DNA of 21,005 nt from IMG/VR virus record IMGVR_UViG_3300030202_003349, positions 1 through 21,005 of that record. The stretch is one strand, 5' to 3'. Position numbers and translations under genes: made by a program. Source of the DNA: a virus. Shown piece after piece: positions 20,054 through 21,005 of the stretch; position 1 is the stretch's first letter; each line of letters begins with the position of its first letter. Under the pieces are notes generated by a model. That model was not told where the DNA came from and did not search any database. It saw only the letters and a program-made list of their open reading frames with translations.

Positions 20054-21005
20054 ATGCCTGCTATTCGTTCTGGTTTTGGATCAGACTTTGTTCTCAAAAA
20101 TGAAAATATTGGTATAGGGTCAACAACACCGACTAGTGTTTTTGATGTTGCGGGAGCAATTAAAGGTGACTTTGCAATCACTGGTGTTGCCACACTCACA
20201 TCCTATGGTGGTTTTGTTGCACAGAATCAGCACATCAATAAGGCATCATCAATTGGTTTTGCAACTGTTGGTCTTCAAACTGGTGCTGGTATAATAACGT
20301 CAGTTCAATACTATGAAACCGAGACAGGATTCACTGATCTGGGGGGTGTTCATCACGGAGATGATCAATATTTCAATACGCTCTCTGAGGATCTGGTCAT
20401 TGATGATGGTCAGATCTTAAATATCACCAACACAGAGATGGTTGGTCTTACAACCATTGGTGAGTATGACCCACACAGTCACTCATCATATGTTTGTGCA
20501 GGATCACTAGAACAAGTATCAGTCACTGATCACTTCTCTGTTCCTTGTGGTGGAAGTAATGATAGAAAAGATAATCCAATAGAAGGAACCGTAAGATTTA
20601 ATGATGATTTGAATACACTTGAGTTCTTCAATGGAAATGAGTGGAGACAATTCACTTATAATCAAGGACAAAGTGGTCGTGCGATTTATGGCGGCACTAG
20701 TAATAACCCATACTATCAGGTACTACATTATGTTAATATTCACACCACGGGTAATTCTATAGATTTTGGTAGTTTACTTGTACAAAGGTATGGCACAACA
20801 GGTTCTTGTAGTTCTAACACCAGAGCCCTTGTTGCTGGAGGTTGGACAGGTTCCTCAACTGACACCATAGAGTATTTCACCATGGCATCTAATGCTCAAG
20901 CAATAGATTTTGGTAATCTTGCACAAGCAGAGTATGCTATGTTGTCATGTTCATCATCAACTCGTGGATTATTTACTGGTTCATATGCAGCACCAAGTAA
21001 TACTG
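20054..21005 (+). CDS. Kelch-like beta-propeller structural protein (3' end beyond window)
   Basis: An open frame starts 10 bases after the giant fibre gene and runs off the window with no stop, giving 317 residues. The N-terminus MPAIRSGFGSDF, NIGIGSTTPTSVFDVAGA and ITGVATLTSYGG resembles the fibre gene before it. HHGDDQYFNTLSEDLVIDDG and GTVRFNDDLNTLEFFNGNEW are typical fibre attachment segments. From about residue 235, units of the type IDFGSL...RYGTTGSCSSNTRALVAGG, then TDTIEYFTMASNAQAIDFG and CSSSTRGLFTGS, repeat about every 45-50 residues, a Kelch-like beta-propeller. The repeats probably continue outside the window. It is probably a tail fibre or adhesin. As it is truncated by the window, its true length is unknown. 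Confidence 0.85.
   Translation, partial: MPAIRSGFGSDFVLKNENIGIGSTTPTSVFDVAGAIKGDFAITGVATLTSYGGFVAQNQHINKASSIGFATVGLQTGAGIITSVQYYETETGFTDLGGVHHGDDQYFNTLSEDLVIDDGQILNITNTEMVGLTTIGEYDPHSHSSYVCAGSLEQVSVTDHFSVPCGGSNDRKDNPIEGTVRFNDDLNTLEFFNGNEWRQFTYNQGQSGRAIYGGTSNNPYYQVLHYVNIHTTGNSIDFGSLLVQRYGTTGSCSSNTRALVAGGWTGSSTDTIEYFTMASNAQAIDFGNLAQAEYAMLSCSSSTRGLFTGSYAAPSNT

Overview
This window is a gene-dense stretch of a lytic T4-like cyanophage (cyanomyovirus) genome that probably infects marine Synechococcus or Prochlorococcus. The evidence is the combination of photosystem genes (psbA, psbD), electron carriers (ferredoxin, plastocyanin), a TalC transaldolase, phage tRNAs, T4-type late promoter boxes (TATAAATA) and very long repetitive tail-fibre-like structural genes. 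Every supported gene is on the + strand. Neighbours are tightly packed and usually share stop/start bases (ATGA, TAATG, GTGA). I cannot tell from sequence alone which host genus it infects.

Layout. (1) 1-5523: seven overlapping genes for sugar metabolism: the end of a SIS-domain sugar-phosphate isomerase, a HAD phosphatase fused to a nucleotidyltransferase, an SDR epimerase/dehydratase, a fucosyltransferase-like enzyme, an NAD synthetase, a UDP-glucose/GDP-mannose-type dehydrogenase and a family 25 glycosyltransferase. Together they look like a route that makes nucleotide-activated sugars and transfers them, probably for surface glycan or virion glycosylation. (2) 5524-9609: the photosynthesis block. 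Ferredoxin and psbA each have a composite promoter (sigma70 plus late box). psbA ends in a strong terminator. psbD is followed by four translationally coupled small membrane-protein genes, one of them PsbN-like, and then a second terminator. (3) 9611-11103: small phage genes plus plastocyanin, a perfect-consensus sigma70 promoter and a Phd/YefM-like antitoxin gene. (4) 11113-11494: three tRNAs (UAU, CAU and UAA anticodons) with a structured-looking 150-base gap. (5) 11522-12573: talC and an HNH endonuclease. (6) 12580-21005: a late promoter and four structural genes, including a 1604-residue repeat protein with an embedded cupredoxin-like domain and a Kelch-like protein cut by the window end.

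How they fit together: D1 and D2 keep photosystem II running during infection. Plastocyanin and ferredoxin are the electron donor and acceptor of photosystem I. TalC diverts carbon through the pentose phosphate pathway. The sugar cluster and the fibre genes shape what the phage or the infected cell shows on its surface. The most unusual items are the complete type-1 copper ligand set inside a tail-fibre-like protein, the psbD-linked small membrane-protein operon, the two composite promoters with identical geometry, and the two sites where an extended -10 element abuts a terminator hairpin.
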